Positions 1 through 13,266 are shown, counted from the stretch's first letter. The stretch: DNA of 64,000 nt from Cochliopodium minus (GCA_024220525.1 JAMYWO010000102.1:56949-120948); one strand, 5' to 3'. A program made the numbers and translations. Notes: a model not told the origin generated them from the sequence alone.

Positions 1-1656
1 TAGCTAATAAAATTGAGGCAAGTCGAAGAAAAAGGTATGAATCCTAATTAAAAAGAAATATGAAAATTGAGAATCTTTTTTTTTTTTTTACCTCCATATG
101 CGTATAAACCATTGGTTATGGCAAACATTGAATGAGTTCTTGATCCGAATCTGATGTTTTTGCCTTGAGGATTGTCTTTTTGAAAATCAAGAAATCCATT
201 CAAGTAAGATTTGGTACTATCAATTTTGAAAAAATGTTAAAATTGATCAAAAAAAGTTTTTAAAAAAATAAAAAATAATAAAAATTACCATAATTTTAAA
301 TCTGCACTTCCACCAATAATATCAGGTATAATTTTGGCAAGTATATTCAAGACATTTTCAGAGTAATTAATTGTAGAATCACAAATGTTAGAAGACTTGA
401 AAGTAGGGAGAACATTCTTCCATCCTTCTGGCAACTCTCCTTTAAATCTTCTTGTCAACTCCTTTGCCAACTCTGGATACTTCTCACTGTACTTTTGGAA
501 CAATACATTCCAGTCAGATTCGAGTTTGTTTCCTTTTTCAGTGTGGTCAAGTTGTTGTCTGACTTTTTCGTCAACAAAAAAGTGTTGGTTAGAGTCGAAT
601 CCGAATTTCTCTTTCAATTTTTTGAGTTCTTCAACTCCCAACGGAGATCCATGAACATCTTCTTTTCCTTGTTTGGAAGATCCGAATCCTAAAAAAAAAT
701 AAAAATAAAAAGAAAGGTTAATGAAAAGAAAGGTTTATGATTCATGTTAATGAATGAAAAGAGAAAGAAAGATTATTACCAATGGTGGTGTGCAATCTGA
801 TCAAAGTTGGTCTTTTAGTATCTTTCTTTGCTTCCAACAATGCTTTTTCAATTCCAACCAAATCATCATCTCCTTTTTGAACATCCAAAACTTGCCATCC
901 ATAAGATTGGTATCTCTCTGTCACATTTTCGGTGAAGGATAAGTCAGTCTCACCATCAATTGTGATTTTGTTGTCATCATAAACTACGATCAACTTTCCA
1001 AGACCCAAATGTCCTGCAAGTGAACTTGACTCGGATGAAATACCTTCTTGAAGACATCCATCTCCGCAAAATACGTATGTATAGTTATCAAAGAGAGTAA
1101 ATCCTTCTTTGTTGTATACTGCTGCAAGATGAGCCTCTCCAATTGCAAGACCAACTGCATTTGCCATACCTTGTCCGAGTGGTCCTGTTGTTACTTCAAT
1201 CCCGTCACGGCTTGGGTTCCATGAACTTGCTTCTGGATGTCCTGGTGTTCTTTGTTTGATTATATTAAGATTAAATTCAAAAAAGTTAAAAATGTTTCCT
1301 TACTTTGATCCTAGTGTTAAATGTGATTTGAGATCTTCCATAGACATTACATCATATCCAGTTAGATGTAACATAGAATAAAGAAGAGCACATCCATGTC
1401 CATTACTCAATACAAATCTATCTCTATTCCACCATTTTGGGTTTTTTGGATTATAATTCATTATTTTGTTCCATAATACGTATGCAACTGGAGCCATACC
1501 CTATAATGAGATTATATGAGCCAGATAAATTTATAAGGAATTGAAAATATTTACCATTGGCATTCCTGCATGTCCTGCATTTGCATTTTGGATCATATCT
1601 GCACATAATATCCTTATATTATTAATTATTATTGTTTCATAATCTATATCATTCAT
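1..1656 (-). CDS. Transketolase, N-terminal part (runs off left edge)
   Basis: Thiamine-diphosphate enzyme of the non-oxidative pentose phosphate pathway that moves two-carbon units between sugar phosphates; normally cytosolic. Exons read on the minus strand are 1555-1656, 1304-1500, 780-1249, 289-688, 92-216 and <1-43, all with GT-AG borders and consistent phase. The start is the first in-frame ATG (MNDIDYETI) after an upstream stop. Seen motifs are [20 protein letters not shown], the ThDP site GDGCLQEG followed by [20 protein letters not shown], and GGSADL opening the second domain. About 445 of the usual ~670 residues are present, because the window edge cuts the gene just after [14 protein letters not shown] separate transketolase C-terminal fragment lies at 29265-29399. 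The family call is secure; substrate range is assumed from the family. Confidence 0.95.
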
Positions 1657-1890
1657 TTTTTTATTCTTTGATGGTTGAATATCTCTTTCATATAAATAAT
1701 GAATTTGTAAATTTGGCAATATTGGTCTTTAATTATGTTTTTTTTAAATATTAAAGGTTAATTTAAAGTTAAATTCATAGCTAAATTTAAGATTATGAGT
1801 AAATATACCTCAAGATTTTTCGAATTGAAGCAAAATTATATGAATTAAAGCAAAAAAGAATGATAACAAGTCGGGAATAAGTTCATTTTT

Positions 1891-4170
1891 TTATTTTTTT
1901 TGTTCATTTATTATAAAGTTTGAAATAACAAGTCCAATTACCATGCAAGTCCAGTTGGGATTGCCACTAACAATGGGATTCATTATGGAAGCATCTGCGA
2001 CCCTCAGATTTTTTACACCAAAAACTTTGCCTGTAGAATCAACAACAGAACTTTCTTTATCCTTTCCCATTTTACAAGTTCCAACAGGATGCCTTTTTGA
2101 AAATTAAAATAAAAAAAAAATAAAAAAAATAAAATAATTAACCATAATAAAGAACAATTTTGAAGAATGTATTTTTCTATTTCTTTCTTGTTCATTTTGA
2201 ACAAATCTGACTTTTCTGTCATTGTGTTTAGGGGAGAAGTGTTGAGAGCTTTGAGAATGTTTTCTATTGCTTCTATCATCTTCTCAAAGTCTTCTTTTTT
2301 GTCAAAGACATTTGGGTCTATTAAAGGTGATGTATTTATGTCATCAGAAATAATCTTTAAAGTTCCTCTGCTGTTTGGTTGGTTATTTACAATTGTGAAA
2401 TTACTAAAATTTTTTTATTTAGTTCTTTAATTCAGAGTGAAAAGAAGAAAATTACCATGTCTTTTTAAATTTCTTTTTGAAAAAGGGTATCTTTGGAAGA
2501 ATGAAGCCTAAAAATCTTGATAAATTAATGGTTATGTTAGATTTTATTGAATCCTTTGAGGGAGATTCCTTGTTCATCCAACTCAACAACATATGAGCAA
2601 GTTTGGTTGGTTCACTAGTATTATAGGAAGGGGAAGAACAATTACATAAAATTTGCATGTCTGTTCCATTATTTGGAGTGTTTTTTTTAGACCAACTAGA
2701 CTGATAAAATCCTAATAAATATAAATTTTATTCTCATAAAATATTTTTATTGATTATTTTACCATTTGCTTGGGTTCCACAAGAATTTATTGGTTTTTCA
2801 ATATAATCATCTTTTACTTGAAAAAATAAAGAACAAGAAGGATGGTCATGCAAAAAAGATCCTACATTTTTGTTTTCTTCTATTAATGGAATATTCAAGT
2901 TTTTTATTTGTTCTTTTGGTCCAATACCAGACAATATTAACATCTGAGGAGTTCCTTTAACAAAAAGTTTTAATCAAAAATAAAAAAAGAAAATTTATAG
3001 ATACCAATAGCACCACAACTTAATATAACCTCTTTTAGAGGTTTTAATTCTATAAATTTTTTGTTTATCTCCACTAAGATACAGTCAACAGATTTATGTT
3101 TATCAAAAAAAATTTTGTGTACTTTGGCTCCACTCACAACTCGGATGTTTTTTTGATATTTTTTATCATTCAATAATGGTTCGATGAAAGTATTGAAAGA
3201 ATCTGCTCTATTTCCGTTTTTTAGCCTGTTTTCTTGAGTCAATCCAATTCTTGGTTGATAATCATCTCTTTGAATAAAATTTATAAATAAATTAATATTT
3301 ATATTTTTGACTTTTAATATTTACACAATATAATCATCAACTATTTTAGTTATTCCAGCATTTTCAAGCGATTTCATCATTGCGTAGGTCAAAGTGCTTT
3401 CTTTTGCAGGTTTTACTGGATGTATATCGCCTTCATTCCCTCTAAAATCTTTGTCTCCTCCTTCAAAGTTCTCACATTTATTGAACAGTGGAAGTAATTT
3501 TTCAAAACTCCACTCTTCGTTACCAGATACTTTTGCCCAGTTGTCATAATCACTTTTTGTTCCTCTTACCCACATCATTGCATTGATCTTATAATAAAGT
3601 TTATTGAAATCTTTTAAGATTTAAATAATGAATGAAATTTACTGTGCTACATCCTCCAATAACATTTCCTTTTTTAAAAAAATATAACGATCGTATGTTA
3701 TAAAAGTAACTATTTGATGTAGTGTTTTTAATTTATTCTTTTATTTATTTGTATTAAGATTTACCTCTATTCACAGTGACCTTCCTATTATTTATATTTT
3801 TTTGGCTTTCGGTGTGGTAAATATAATCAAGATCTGAATTGATTATTTTTATCCAATTTCCAAAATCACTTGCCACTCTATCTTCATTATGCTTTTCATC
3901 TCCATTCTCCAATAATAAAACTGAATATCCATTTTTCACAAGATTGGATGCTGCAGAACAACCAGAACTTCCAGCACCAACAACTATTCATCAAATTATC
4001 TAACTTAATATTTGTGATATGTGGTTGATAAATTTACCTATATAATCATATTCTTCATATTCCAAATTATCTGAATGATATTTTCTTGTTTTTGAGATAT
4101 TTTTGTGAGGAGATCTTATCAATCTGTAGAAGGAATATGACAATAGTATCAGAAAGAAATAAATGTACAT
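1891..4170 (-). CDS. GMC-family FAD oxidoreductase (choline/glucose dehydrogenase-like)
   Basis: FAD-dependent alcohol or sugar oxidoreductase of the glucose-methanol-choline family. Nine exons (4038-4170, 3765-3983, 3643-3668, 3325-3587, 3005-3267, 2763-2954, 2456-2711, 2143-2403, 1891-2092) give 604 residues, close to the usual 550-620. The dinucleotide-binding motif VVGAGSSGCSAA lies near residue 46, followed by NVIGGCSTINAMMWVRG, then the signature GAIGTPQMLILSGIG, and at the C-terminus HPVGTCKMG with DASIMNPIVSGNPN, which hold the catalytic His and Asn positions. The N-terminus starts with a hydrophobic stretch (MYIYFFLILLSYSFY), so a signal anchor in the endomembrane system is likely. 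Exon 3 is only 26 nt. The substrate cannot be told from sequence. Only 73 bp separate its ATG from the divergent acyl-CoA oxidase gene. Confidence 0.93.
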
Positions 4171-4243
4171 TTTTATTATTTTTTTTGATAAATACAAATC
4201 ATAAAAAAAATTTGATCTCTTTGAAGTAAAAACATTATTATTG
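4171..4243. promoter_or_regulatory. Short divergent promoter between oxidoreductase and acyl-CoA oxidase
   Basis: These 73 bp are all that separate two ATGs pointing away from each other, so the sequence must hold both core promoters or the promoters must reach into the coding regions. It is AT-rich and no specific motif is recognised. Confidence 0.4.
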
Positions 4244-6818
4244 ATGTCTTTGATTGAAGAAAGGAAAAATCCCAGATTTGAAATTGAAAAATTGACATAT
4301 ATACTTTATGATGGAGAAGAAAATACAAAGAGAAGAAGGAATGTAAACAAATTGATTCATAATGATCCAATCATGAGGAAAGATAGAATATTTTTGTCAC
4401 ATGATAAACAATATCTAAGAGCAATAGAAAAATTTATAAGATTGGATGAAATTTTAAAAGAAAACAAGCTTGATTTAAGTGATAGGAAGCTTTTGATAAT
4501 TGAATCGGGTAATATCAATTTTAAAATTTATATTTTGGTTTTTTTATTTTGCATTCAAAGAGACAATATATCCTGTAAATCTTCATTGGTCTATGTTTAC
4601 ATCAACAATACAATTGTAATTCTGTTTATAAAGAAAATTTTACAAAGAAATTTCAATGAATTAATATATTGATTATAGACAAGCAGAAGAAGGACCATTG
4701 AAAGATAAATGGTTGAAAGATGTAAGTGAATATAAAATGATAGGAACATATGCACAAACGGAATTAGGTAAGAGTGAAATAAATTTATAGAAATTGAAAA
4801 ATCTAATTTGATTATTTTATTATTTGAGGACATGGAACATTTTTAAGAGGATTAGAAACAATAGCAACATACATTAAAGAAACAGATGAATTTGAAATTA
4901 ACTCTCCGACCCAAACAAGTAATACATTTGAAATTCTTTATACCCTCCTTAAAAAATATAAATTTATCAAAGGTATAAAATGGTGGCCAGGTGGTCTTGG
5001 ATTAACTTGTAATCATTGTATTGTAAACGCAAAGTTAATATTAGATGGGAAAGGTAATCTTAATTTTAAAGATTAGAGACATTTCATATTATTTATTGGT
5101 TAGATTATGGACCAACACTATTTATGGTACAGATCAGATCTTTGGAAAACCACAAACCTCTTAAGGGGATTACATTGGGAACAATAGGACCAAAGTAATT
5201 GAAGAATTATTAATCTTAAAATATAAATAAAAATTTGAAAAAAATTAGGTTTTGTTACAACGAGAGTAAATAATCTTGATTTTAATGTTCAAAAATAATC
5301 TATGTATTTTTAGTTGATAATGGATGGTTAAAATTAGATAAAGTTAGAATTCCTAGATCATACATGTTGTCCAAACACACCAAAGTTACGAGAGAAGGGA
5401 AGTTTATCAAACCACCTCACTCTAAAATTTCATACGCCACTATGATAGTTATAAGAGTGGACATCGTAAAAAGATCTTATCCTGTGTTGTCAAAAGCATG
5501 TACAATAGCTTTAAGATATTCTGTGGTAAATAATTTTAAAGTATTGTTCATTATTTCTGTAAATTTTATTAATTTTTATTTTAGCAAAGGAAGCAAGGTT
5601 TCTTAAAAGGTCAAGATTTAGTTAAAGGTTCTCAAGAATCTAGCGTAATAGAATATCAAACTCAACAAAAGAGTTTGTTTTACCTTTTATCTTGTTGTTT
5701 TGCCCTTTTTTCATGTGCTAAAAGACTAGACAATATCTTTGTTGAAGTTCATAAAGAAATGAGCAATGGAAATTTTGATGCTCTTCCAGATTTACATGCT
5801 TCTTCTTGTGCACTTAAAACATATGCAAGTTGGTTAACTTTAGAGGGGCTTGGAGAATGCAGACGTAAATATTATTTTTTAGCATTAAAAGTTTTTAATA
5901 TTATTTTTTTGAATTGAAGAACGTTGTGGTGGTCACGGATATTCAAATTTTTCTGGGTTGTGTGATATTTATCAAAATTGTAAAAATATTTTTTTTATTT
6001 TATTTTATTATTCTTGATTGTTTAAATAAAGATTCCCCTAATGTGACTTTTGAAGGAGACAATATTGTGCTCACTCAACAAACAGGAAGATATTTACTCA
6101 AATGTTATGGTTCGAAACAACAAATTAACTACTTTAAATTAATAATTAAATTAAAAAAAAAGGCTTAATAAAAAATGGAAAAAAAATTAATGGGACATGT
6201 AGTTATTTGAATAAGTTTAAAGCAAATGGGAATAATAAATGCACTGCAACAACTTTAAATGATTTCAAAAATTTTGAAATACTTCTTTCATTATTTGAAC
6301 ACAGATCAAGTAGACAAGTATTTCACGTTGGGAATAGTTATGAATCGAAAAAATCAACAATGAGCGAAGAAGAGAATTGGAATTATCATTTAAGTGATTT
6401 CATCACAATAACTCATTCTTATTGTGTTTATTTTGTATTCAAATCTTTTGTTGATTTCTTAAAAGACATTAATGATCTTCCAATATTCAATGCTTTGGTT
6501 CCTCTTTGTTATCTCTACGCATTCATCAACATCGAAAATAAATTGGGAGATTTTCTTTTGGATGGATATTTATCCAATGTGCAGTTCAATCTGATATCTG
6601 ATGGGATCAACTCTCTTTTGAAAGAAATCAGACCTAATGTCATCCCTATCACTGATTCATTTGATTTTTCCGACTATTATCTTTCTTCTGCTCTTGGGAG
6701 CCATGACGGAAACTATCCTCAACTCTTGATCGATTGTGCGAATGAGGATATCTTAAACAGAGAAGAAGTCGGAGAAGCATATCATAAGCATCTTCAAAGG
6801 TTCAATTCAAAACTTTAA
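4244..6818 (+). CDS. Peroxisomal acyl-CoA oxidase
   Basis: FAD enzyme for the first, H2O2-producing step of peroxisomal fatty-acid beta-oxidation. Twelve exons (4244-4508, 4561-4615, 4679-4767, 4829-4918, 4973-5053, 5104-5194, 5249-5265, 5314-5525, 5585-5864, 5920-5979, 6032-6109, 6163-6818) encode 657 residues, matching human ACOX1 (660). Family landmarks are [85 protein letters not shown] and a C-terminal [20 protein letters not shown] block. The last three residues are SKL, the canonical PTS1 import signal, so the cell very likely has peroxisomes. The catalytic-base Glu lies in the NVTFEGDN segment by family knowledge. Exon 7 is only 17 nt. The donor at 6110 (GTTCGA) is weaker than its neighbours. 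Confidence 0.96.
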
Positions 6819-6950
6819 AATAATTCTGAATATTCATACAACTTTATCATTTGTTGTATTAAAATCATTAATTTGATAATTTTGTTTATAGAAAATCAGA
6901 TGTTCTTTTTTAAAATAAAAAAAAATTGGAAGAATAATATTCTTCGGGAA

Positions 6951-9900
6951 ATGAACACATCTAACAAAATTCCAATCACTTTGATTGGAGATTCTTTTGT
7001 TGGAAAATCATCATTGGGTAAAATTATACAAACAATCAAAGATTATTGTGAAGTTCAAATTGAATAAAAAATAATTTAATAGTATCAAGATTCACCCAAA
7101 ACAAATTTGATGAAGGTATATTTCCATTAAAAGTTGATATATTAAATTTACTAATGGTTATGATAAGATTATTTTGAAACAATCGATGAAGAATTTTATA
7201 AGGATGTAATGATAAAGGAAAATAGATATCAATTGAGGATTAAAGATACATCTGGGAATAATGGTAAAAAAGAAGAATTTAATAGGAAAATAAAATCCAA
7301 AAATAAACGACAATATCAATAATATAATCCACAAAATCAAATATTCTTTAGTATAATCACATATTTACTTTTATAACATCAGAATATGCAAGTTTTCTTG
7401 AAGGTTGGATTAAAAATAGAGAAGGATTCATCTTTGTATATTCAGTGGAAGATGAAAATCCATTCGTAGAGTTGAAAGAACTCATTACGAGGATTGAAAA
7501 GTTGAAATCAACAAAAATTGAATCGATTCCATGCATCATCGTAGGATCCAAATCAGATAGTGAAGAAAGGAAAACTACATACGAGTTTGGAAAAGAGTTT
7601 GCATCTATTTACAACATTCCATTTATGGAAGCGAGTAGTTACACGGGAGAAAATGTTGATATTGTTTTTCAAAGTCTTTCAGAGAAGATTATAGAATGGA
7701 GAATAAAGCCCATCATTCCTGTTCTTAAAGATCCAAAAAATAAGTTTTCCATTTTTAAGAAGAATGTTGAAGTTACCAATTATATGAAAAGTGTGGAGAA
7801 TTTTTTGAATCCTGTAAACAAAAGGAGAACAATAAATAACGATTTATTGGAGGAAAAAATAGAGATAGTCACGACCAATGTAAAAAAATTTGATTAAATA
7901 ATGATTTAAATATTTTAAAAAAATTTATCAAACAAATTTTTTTTCAATTAGAATATTTTGGATCAAATAGAAAACGAAATAGAAATAGAGAAAGAGAAAG
8001 AGAAGAAAAAAGAAACAGAGAAAGAAAAAAAACTTGCTATCACAACATACAACGAACTTCGATCTCAAGTTTTGTTTAAATTTTTCTTGATTATGGGAGC
8101 AACAGATGATGAACCTGATCTTTTGTTTCCAATATTTTTATCTGTAAAGTTTTTTTTCTCAAACTTTTTCTGATTAAACTTTTTTTTTAAGGAAACAAAA
8201 GTTTTGAGTATATTTGAACAAGGATGGAAGCCCATTGTGAAGAATAGCTATCCCAACAACTCTCCTTCATCATCTTGCTCTCACCCTGAAAATATTTGGA
8301 TGTTTTGTTTTCCCAAAGGGATTGAATTTAAAAGAGAAATTCAAAAAAGAGAATGTTACAGCTTTGTTATGACAACTGAAACAGGTTCAAAGAATTATTG
8401 TACGTGCATACTATCATATCAAAAAGTTGAAAAAAAATTTCTTGAAAAATATCAAAGTGCTCTCAAAACTAAACTCAAGAAATCTTCCAACAATGAGGAG
8501 TTGAATAACATAAAATCTGATCAAATTGTTTTTGAAGAACTCCCTGAGTTTGCTTTTTCTCCTCAAGTTATTTGCTTGGTTTCTTCTCATTCATATTATA
8601 CAAATACTTTGAAATTATTAAATGAATTCACAAAGGAAAATGGTAAAAAAAATGATTTTCAATTTTATTATTAGCTTTAATTAATTTATTTTATAAGAGC
8701 ACAATTTCGAGGAGCTTATAAGATTTACAGTTATGGATATTCCAAGTCCAATTTTAGGATATAATGTGAAAATTCCTCTTAAAGAAGAAATTATTCATTT
8801 CTTTTCTCCAAATAGGCTCTTGACTCTCCCAAACTTTCTTGATCTCAACATAAAATGTGTGTTTAAACTATTGAGCATCAAACATGTTTTGCAAATAATT
8901 ATATCCATTCTTACTGAAGAAAAGATTCTTTTTGTTTCATCTCATAAATTTTTGTTGTGCAATGTTTCAGAAATATTCTGCTATCTCATCTATCCTTTCA
9001 CTTGGAATCACATCTACATTCCCTTATTACCCAAGTTGTTGGTTGACTTTGTTTATTCTCCTATGCCATTCATTGCTGGAATAGAAAAGTCTTTGTTTGA
9101 GCTTATTGACAAGTCTGTTTTGAATGTATAAAATTTTTTATTTTTATATTTTTTTATTTTTTATTTATTTTTATTTTATTTTTATATATTTTTATAAAAA
9201 GGATGTTACAATTGTTGATTTAGATGAAGATAAAATTGAATGGGCTAAAGAAGGAGTTTATTTGAATCGAAAATTGTTTGAACCTTTCATTGAATTAAAA
9301 AATATTATTTCTTCTCATCTCAAAAAAGATCTGATGAACTTGGATAATTTTGGAAATAATTTTGGAAATTTGGAGGAAAGTAAATTTAATGAGAATATAA
9401 TTCGATTAGCCTTTTTGAGGTGTTTGGCGATTATTTTGTCTGGATACAAATCTCATTTGTCTTGTGTGATGACTGTTCCTGAAATAAGAATAAATTTTCA
9501 CACTGAAAAATATTTGGAGGACAAAAATCAACAATTATCTAGTTTTTTGAAAGTTTTATTCAATTCTCAATCTTTCAATACATTCATTAACGAGCATACT
9601 GAACTGATTTACGAAATTTTTGATTGGATAATTTATAATAATGTTGAAAAGAAAAGTTTTGGAGAATTTGTACAATTTTATTTGTCGAATATGGATAATA
9701 ATGTAAATATTGAAGAAATAACACTCTACCAAAAAAAAACAGAAATAAATAATAGTAATATATTTGTAGAAGAGATTAATATTGATCCAAATATCTTTTC
9801 TCTTGAAAACAGACACAATATTCTTTCTATTTCTCCTAAATCACAAGATTACATCCTCAAAATGTGTTTTGACAAAGTAATACAATATCATGATAATCTC

Positions 9901-12900
9901 ACAAAGTTGGGAAAGAAGAAAATAGTTTTTTCAAGACAAACAAAACTGTCTCAAAGTTTGATGGAGTAAAAAAAAAAAATTATTTTATAAAATTATTTTT
10001 TTTTTTTCATTTTTTTTATTAAAAGAGAAAATCAAGAATCTTATGCAATTTCTAAAACATTCATTTCTTTTCTTTTCTTGGAGGAATCAGAACAAAATGA
10101 AGAACTATTTCAACCTCAAATCAATCTATTGGGACATTTGTTGAAATCAAGAAAAGAAAGAGTATCATTTCTCAGGGAACTCTTTCATGCATTGATAAAA
10201 CATATTGAATTTGAAGTTTATTTGAAAGAATACAAATTTTATAATGAAAAATATTCTGATGGAGAAGATATTATTTATTGTTACTTGTATTTGAGGCATG
10301 AAGGAAGGGACATTTCAGTGAATCTTTCATCTATGAGCTTTGAATCTATTTATTCTTTGTTTGGAAAATTGGTGAATGATTCTTGCAAAGAAAATGACCA
10401 AAACAGTCTGTTTCTACTGATCCTCTTTTCGTATTTCCTAAAAATCAACTTTCAAGGAAATGAAATGTAAAAAAAAATTTAATTTATTTTTATTTTTATT
10501 TTTATTTTTATTTTTATTTTTATTTTTATTTTCATTTTCATTTTATTTTTATTTTCATTTTTATTTTTATTTTCATTTTTATTTTTATTTTCATTTTTAT
10601 TTTATTTTTATTTTTTTTTCATTTATTTTTTAGAAAATTGTTAGATTTGTTTTCAAATTTCAAAGCAACCACTTTTTCAGATATGAAATTTTGGAGAAAA
10701 TTCTTTTTCAAGATTGGAGATATAAAGTTAAGATTATTTTACAAAAAAGAAACAGAAATTGTTGTGATCAAGAAAGTTCTATCAAAAATCAAAATGAACG
10801 AAACTCATTATTGGAACAAAAAAAGAGTGAAGGGGAAAGTGAACTCAAGACACATCGCAATCGAAAAAGAAGAATTGGATGCTAAAGTGGGGGATGTCTT
10901 GGAACTGTACGATTCAACTGTTCATGATTGGGTAGGAGCTAAAAATATAATAACAAAGAAATTGGGGTTCATCCCTTCTTCTCACATTACATTATTGAAT
11001 GGAGATGACCAAAACAAAGAAGAGGAGAATAATATTCGAATTAAAGAGAAGAAACAACCCAAAAAAAAAGATGAAAACAAAGAAGAGAACAATGAGGAAA
11101 GAGAGTTGTTGATTGTTTATGAAAATCTCAAGTTTTTCCTTACCATGATGACACAAGTGGGTGTGCCCAATGTACAATGCAACAAATTCAAAAGATTTTG
11201 TATCACAGAAATTGAACCTTTGGAGAAGTTTGAAAATTTGTTGGATTCAATGGTCAATGAACTGAAAAACTTTCCTTTTCCTTACACTGATTTGAAATTC
11301 TTTAAATACAAGCTAGAGTACTCTGAAATGGACGAAACATCAAACAAAATCATCATCACTCTACCTCTCATTAAAGTCGTTGATTGTCCACCAACAAGTG
11401 ATAACCCTTTAAGCCCAAAATCATCAAGTAAAAAAAAAATTTTTAATTTTTAATTTTTTTATTTTATTATTTTATTATTTTTTATTTATTCTTATTAATT
11501 TTTTATTTTTTATTTTTTATTTTGTTTTTATTTATTTATTTATTTTTTATTTTTTATTTTTTAATTTCTAATTTCTAATTTTTAATTTTTAATTTTTAAT
11601 TTTTAATTTTTAATTTTTAATTTTTAATTTTTAATTTTTAATTTTTAATATTAAAAGGAAAATCTGACAATAAATTTTTACTTGGTTTGAAATCTTTGCT
11701 TAAAAGTAGTGGAAACATGGAGAAGGCTACACCTAAAGCTAGAAGAATAAGTAATGGAATGACAAGAGAAAACGAACAAAAAGAGAAGAAAGAAAAGAAA
11801 AGAAAGAAAAGATCATTCACCAATTTCTTCTCTCCAACAATCTCACCTCCAACTTCACCTCCAACACTCTCACCTAATTCATCATCTCTCCTTTCTCCAA
11901 ATTCAACAAAACCCAATGTTTTGACGAGTAGTCTTATTGACAGCTCAACAAAATTGACTTCAAGAAAGTACTCTGTCAAAACTTTTGAAAAAAGATTTTT
12001 TTTGGGAACTCAAAACTTCAAATCTGTCATCTTTTCCAAACCAATCAACAACAATTTCGTTCTTTCTTCTTTTAGCGATGGTTCTGTATCCATTTATGAT
12101 GTTTCAAGCTTGAGATGTACTCATATCTTCAAAGAAAATCATGTTGGATGGCCCTCTTCATACTCAAAACTAAACGATGATTTGTTTATTACTGGTAAAA
12201 ATTTATTCTTCATTTTTATTTCTTTTTTTTTTACATAATTTTGAAAAAGGATGTGATGGAGGTATAATTAAAATTTGGGATTTAAATCAAAAAGTTCAAC
12301 ACACTTCCATTGACCATGTTCACAATTCCAATATCACTTCTCTTTTAACTTTTGGAGAAAACGAATTTTTGAGTTCTTCAACGGATGGTCACATAAATAT
12401 TTTTGACACAAGATCTTCTCAACAAAATAGTGATAACAAACTTAATTTAGGTTCACCTGTTTTATGTATGGACAAAAAATCATTTTTGGTAAATTTTTTA
12501 TTAAATTATTTATTCATTGATAATTTTTGAAAATTTTAAATAAAAGATATGTGGAGGTTGTAAGGATGGGAACATAGTTATTTATGATGTTAGAGTAACA
12601 AAAAATGAGTTGATCAAAATAAAAGCTCATGATGATTGGGTCAACTCTTTGTCTTTTTTTGAAAAGAAAATTCTTTCTGGTAAAATTTTATGAATTTCAA
12701 TTTTGTTAATTTATTTTTCTTTATTAATAAATAGCTTCATATGATAAAACGTTATCTTCAAACAGTGTAAGCGGAAAGACAAGAATGATAAAACAGTATG
12801 ACAAAGCTGTTTCGTGCGTAAAAGTATACAACGAAGACACCATCTACTCTTCTTGTTTTGATGGGAAAATTGATGTAATTTTTTTTGTTATTATTTTAAT

Positions 12901-13196
12901 TTTACAATTTTATTTTTTTTTTTGATTTAATTTAGATTTGGAAAAGAAAAGAAAAATACTATGATTGTATTGAATCTTTTCAAAATCAAAGCTCAGTTAC
13001 ATTATTTGATAAAAAAGATGATATTTTGGTTTGTTCAGGGAAAGATCATTGTTTGGGGATCTTTCATTTGGGGAATAAGTCATCTTTGTTCATAGATATG
13101 CATCTTGCTGATATAACTTCTTTATCAATGATTGAAAACGATAAAATTTTGACATCATCTTATGATGGATCGATCAAGATGATTTGTTTTGATTAG
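6951..13196 (+). CDS. Ras-like GTPase-DENN-SH3-WD40 multidomain protein
   Basis: Fifteen exons splice in one frame to 1,700 residues: 6951-7047, 7083-7115, 7168-7263, 7383-7879, 7952-8143, 8192-8642, 8698-9125, 9202-9965, 10026-10466, 10634-11427, 11658-12194, 12250-12488, 12547-12679, 12735-12874 and 12936-13196. Residues 1-~200 are a Ras-like domain (P-loop GDSFVGKS, switch YFETID, DTSGNNE, GSKSD). After a charged linker (~242-265) come u/c/dDENN regions (~265-1000; FLIMGATDDEPDLLFPIF, FCFPKG, LTEEKILFVSSH). An SH3-like stretch follows at ~1080-1125 (GDVLELYDSTVHDWVG, GFIPSSHITLL), then WD40 repeats from ~1370 to the end (GGIIKIWD, GHINIFDTRSS, IWKRKEK). DENN proteins are Rab exchange factors, and DENN plus WD40 recalls DENND3/SCD1. 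The 7880-7951 intron that joins Ras to DENN is the key inference: the DENN part has no ATG of its own before the uDENN domain. If that intron is not spliced, the Ras protein ends at 7897 as a separate 246-residue gene. Confidence 0.8.
10482..10630. repeat. (ATTTTT)n simple array inside an intron
   Basis: A run of ATTTTT/ATTTTC hexamers fills most of the intron between the DENN and SH3-like exons. It gives a strongly T-rich sense strand ahead of the 3' splice site at 10632-10633. Arrays of this type recur in introns across the window. Confidence 0.9.
11440..11650. repeat. T-rich array (TAATTTTT/TTATTTTT units) in an intron
   Basis: Low-complexity array between the SH3-like and WD40 exons. Its right end is about ten units of AATTTTT. 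It carries no coding signal and ends in a normal acceptor at 11656-11657. Confidence 0.85.
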
Positions 13197-13266
13197 AAAG
13201 GAGATTTTTGTATTAAAAAAAATTAATTTATTTCAAAAATATATTTATAATAAAAGTTTTTTTTTT

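Noticed and set aside
1657-1719. Extended transketolase start at a TTG near 1719
   Set aside because: There is no ATG there and a TAA lies three codons upstream; the ATG at 1656 fits the family N-terminus.
4679-4767. Direct splice from 4508 to 4679 in the acyl-CoA oxidase
   Set aside because: It gives an early stop. A 55-nt exon at 4561-4615 restores the frame and the family's conserved HWSMF segment.
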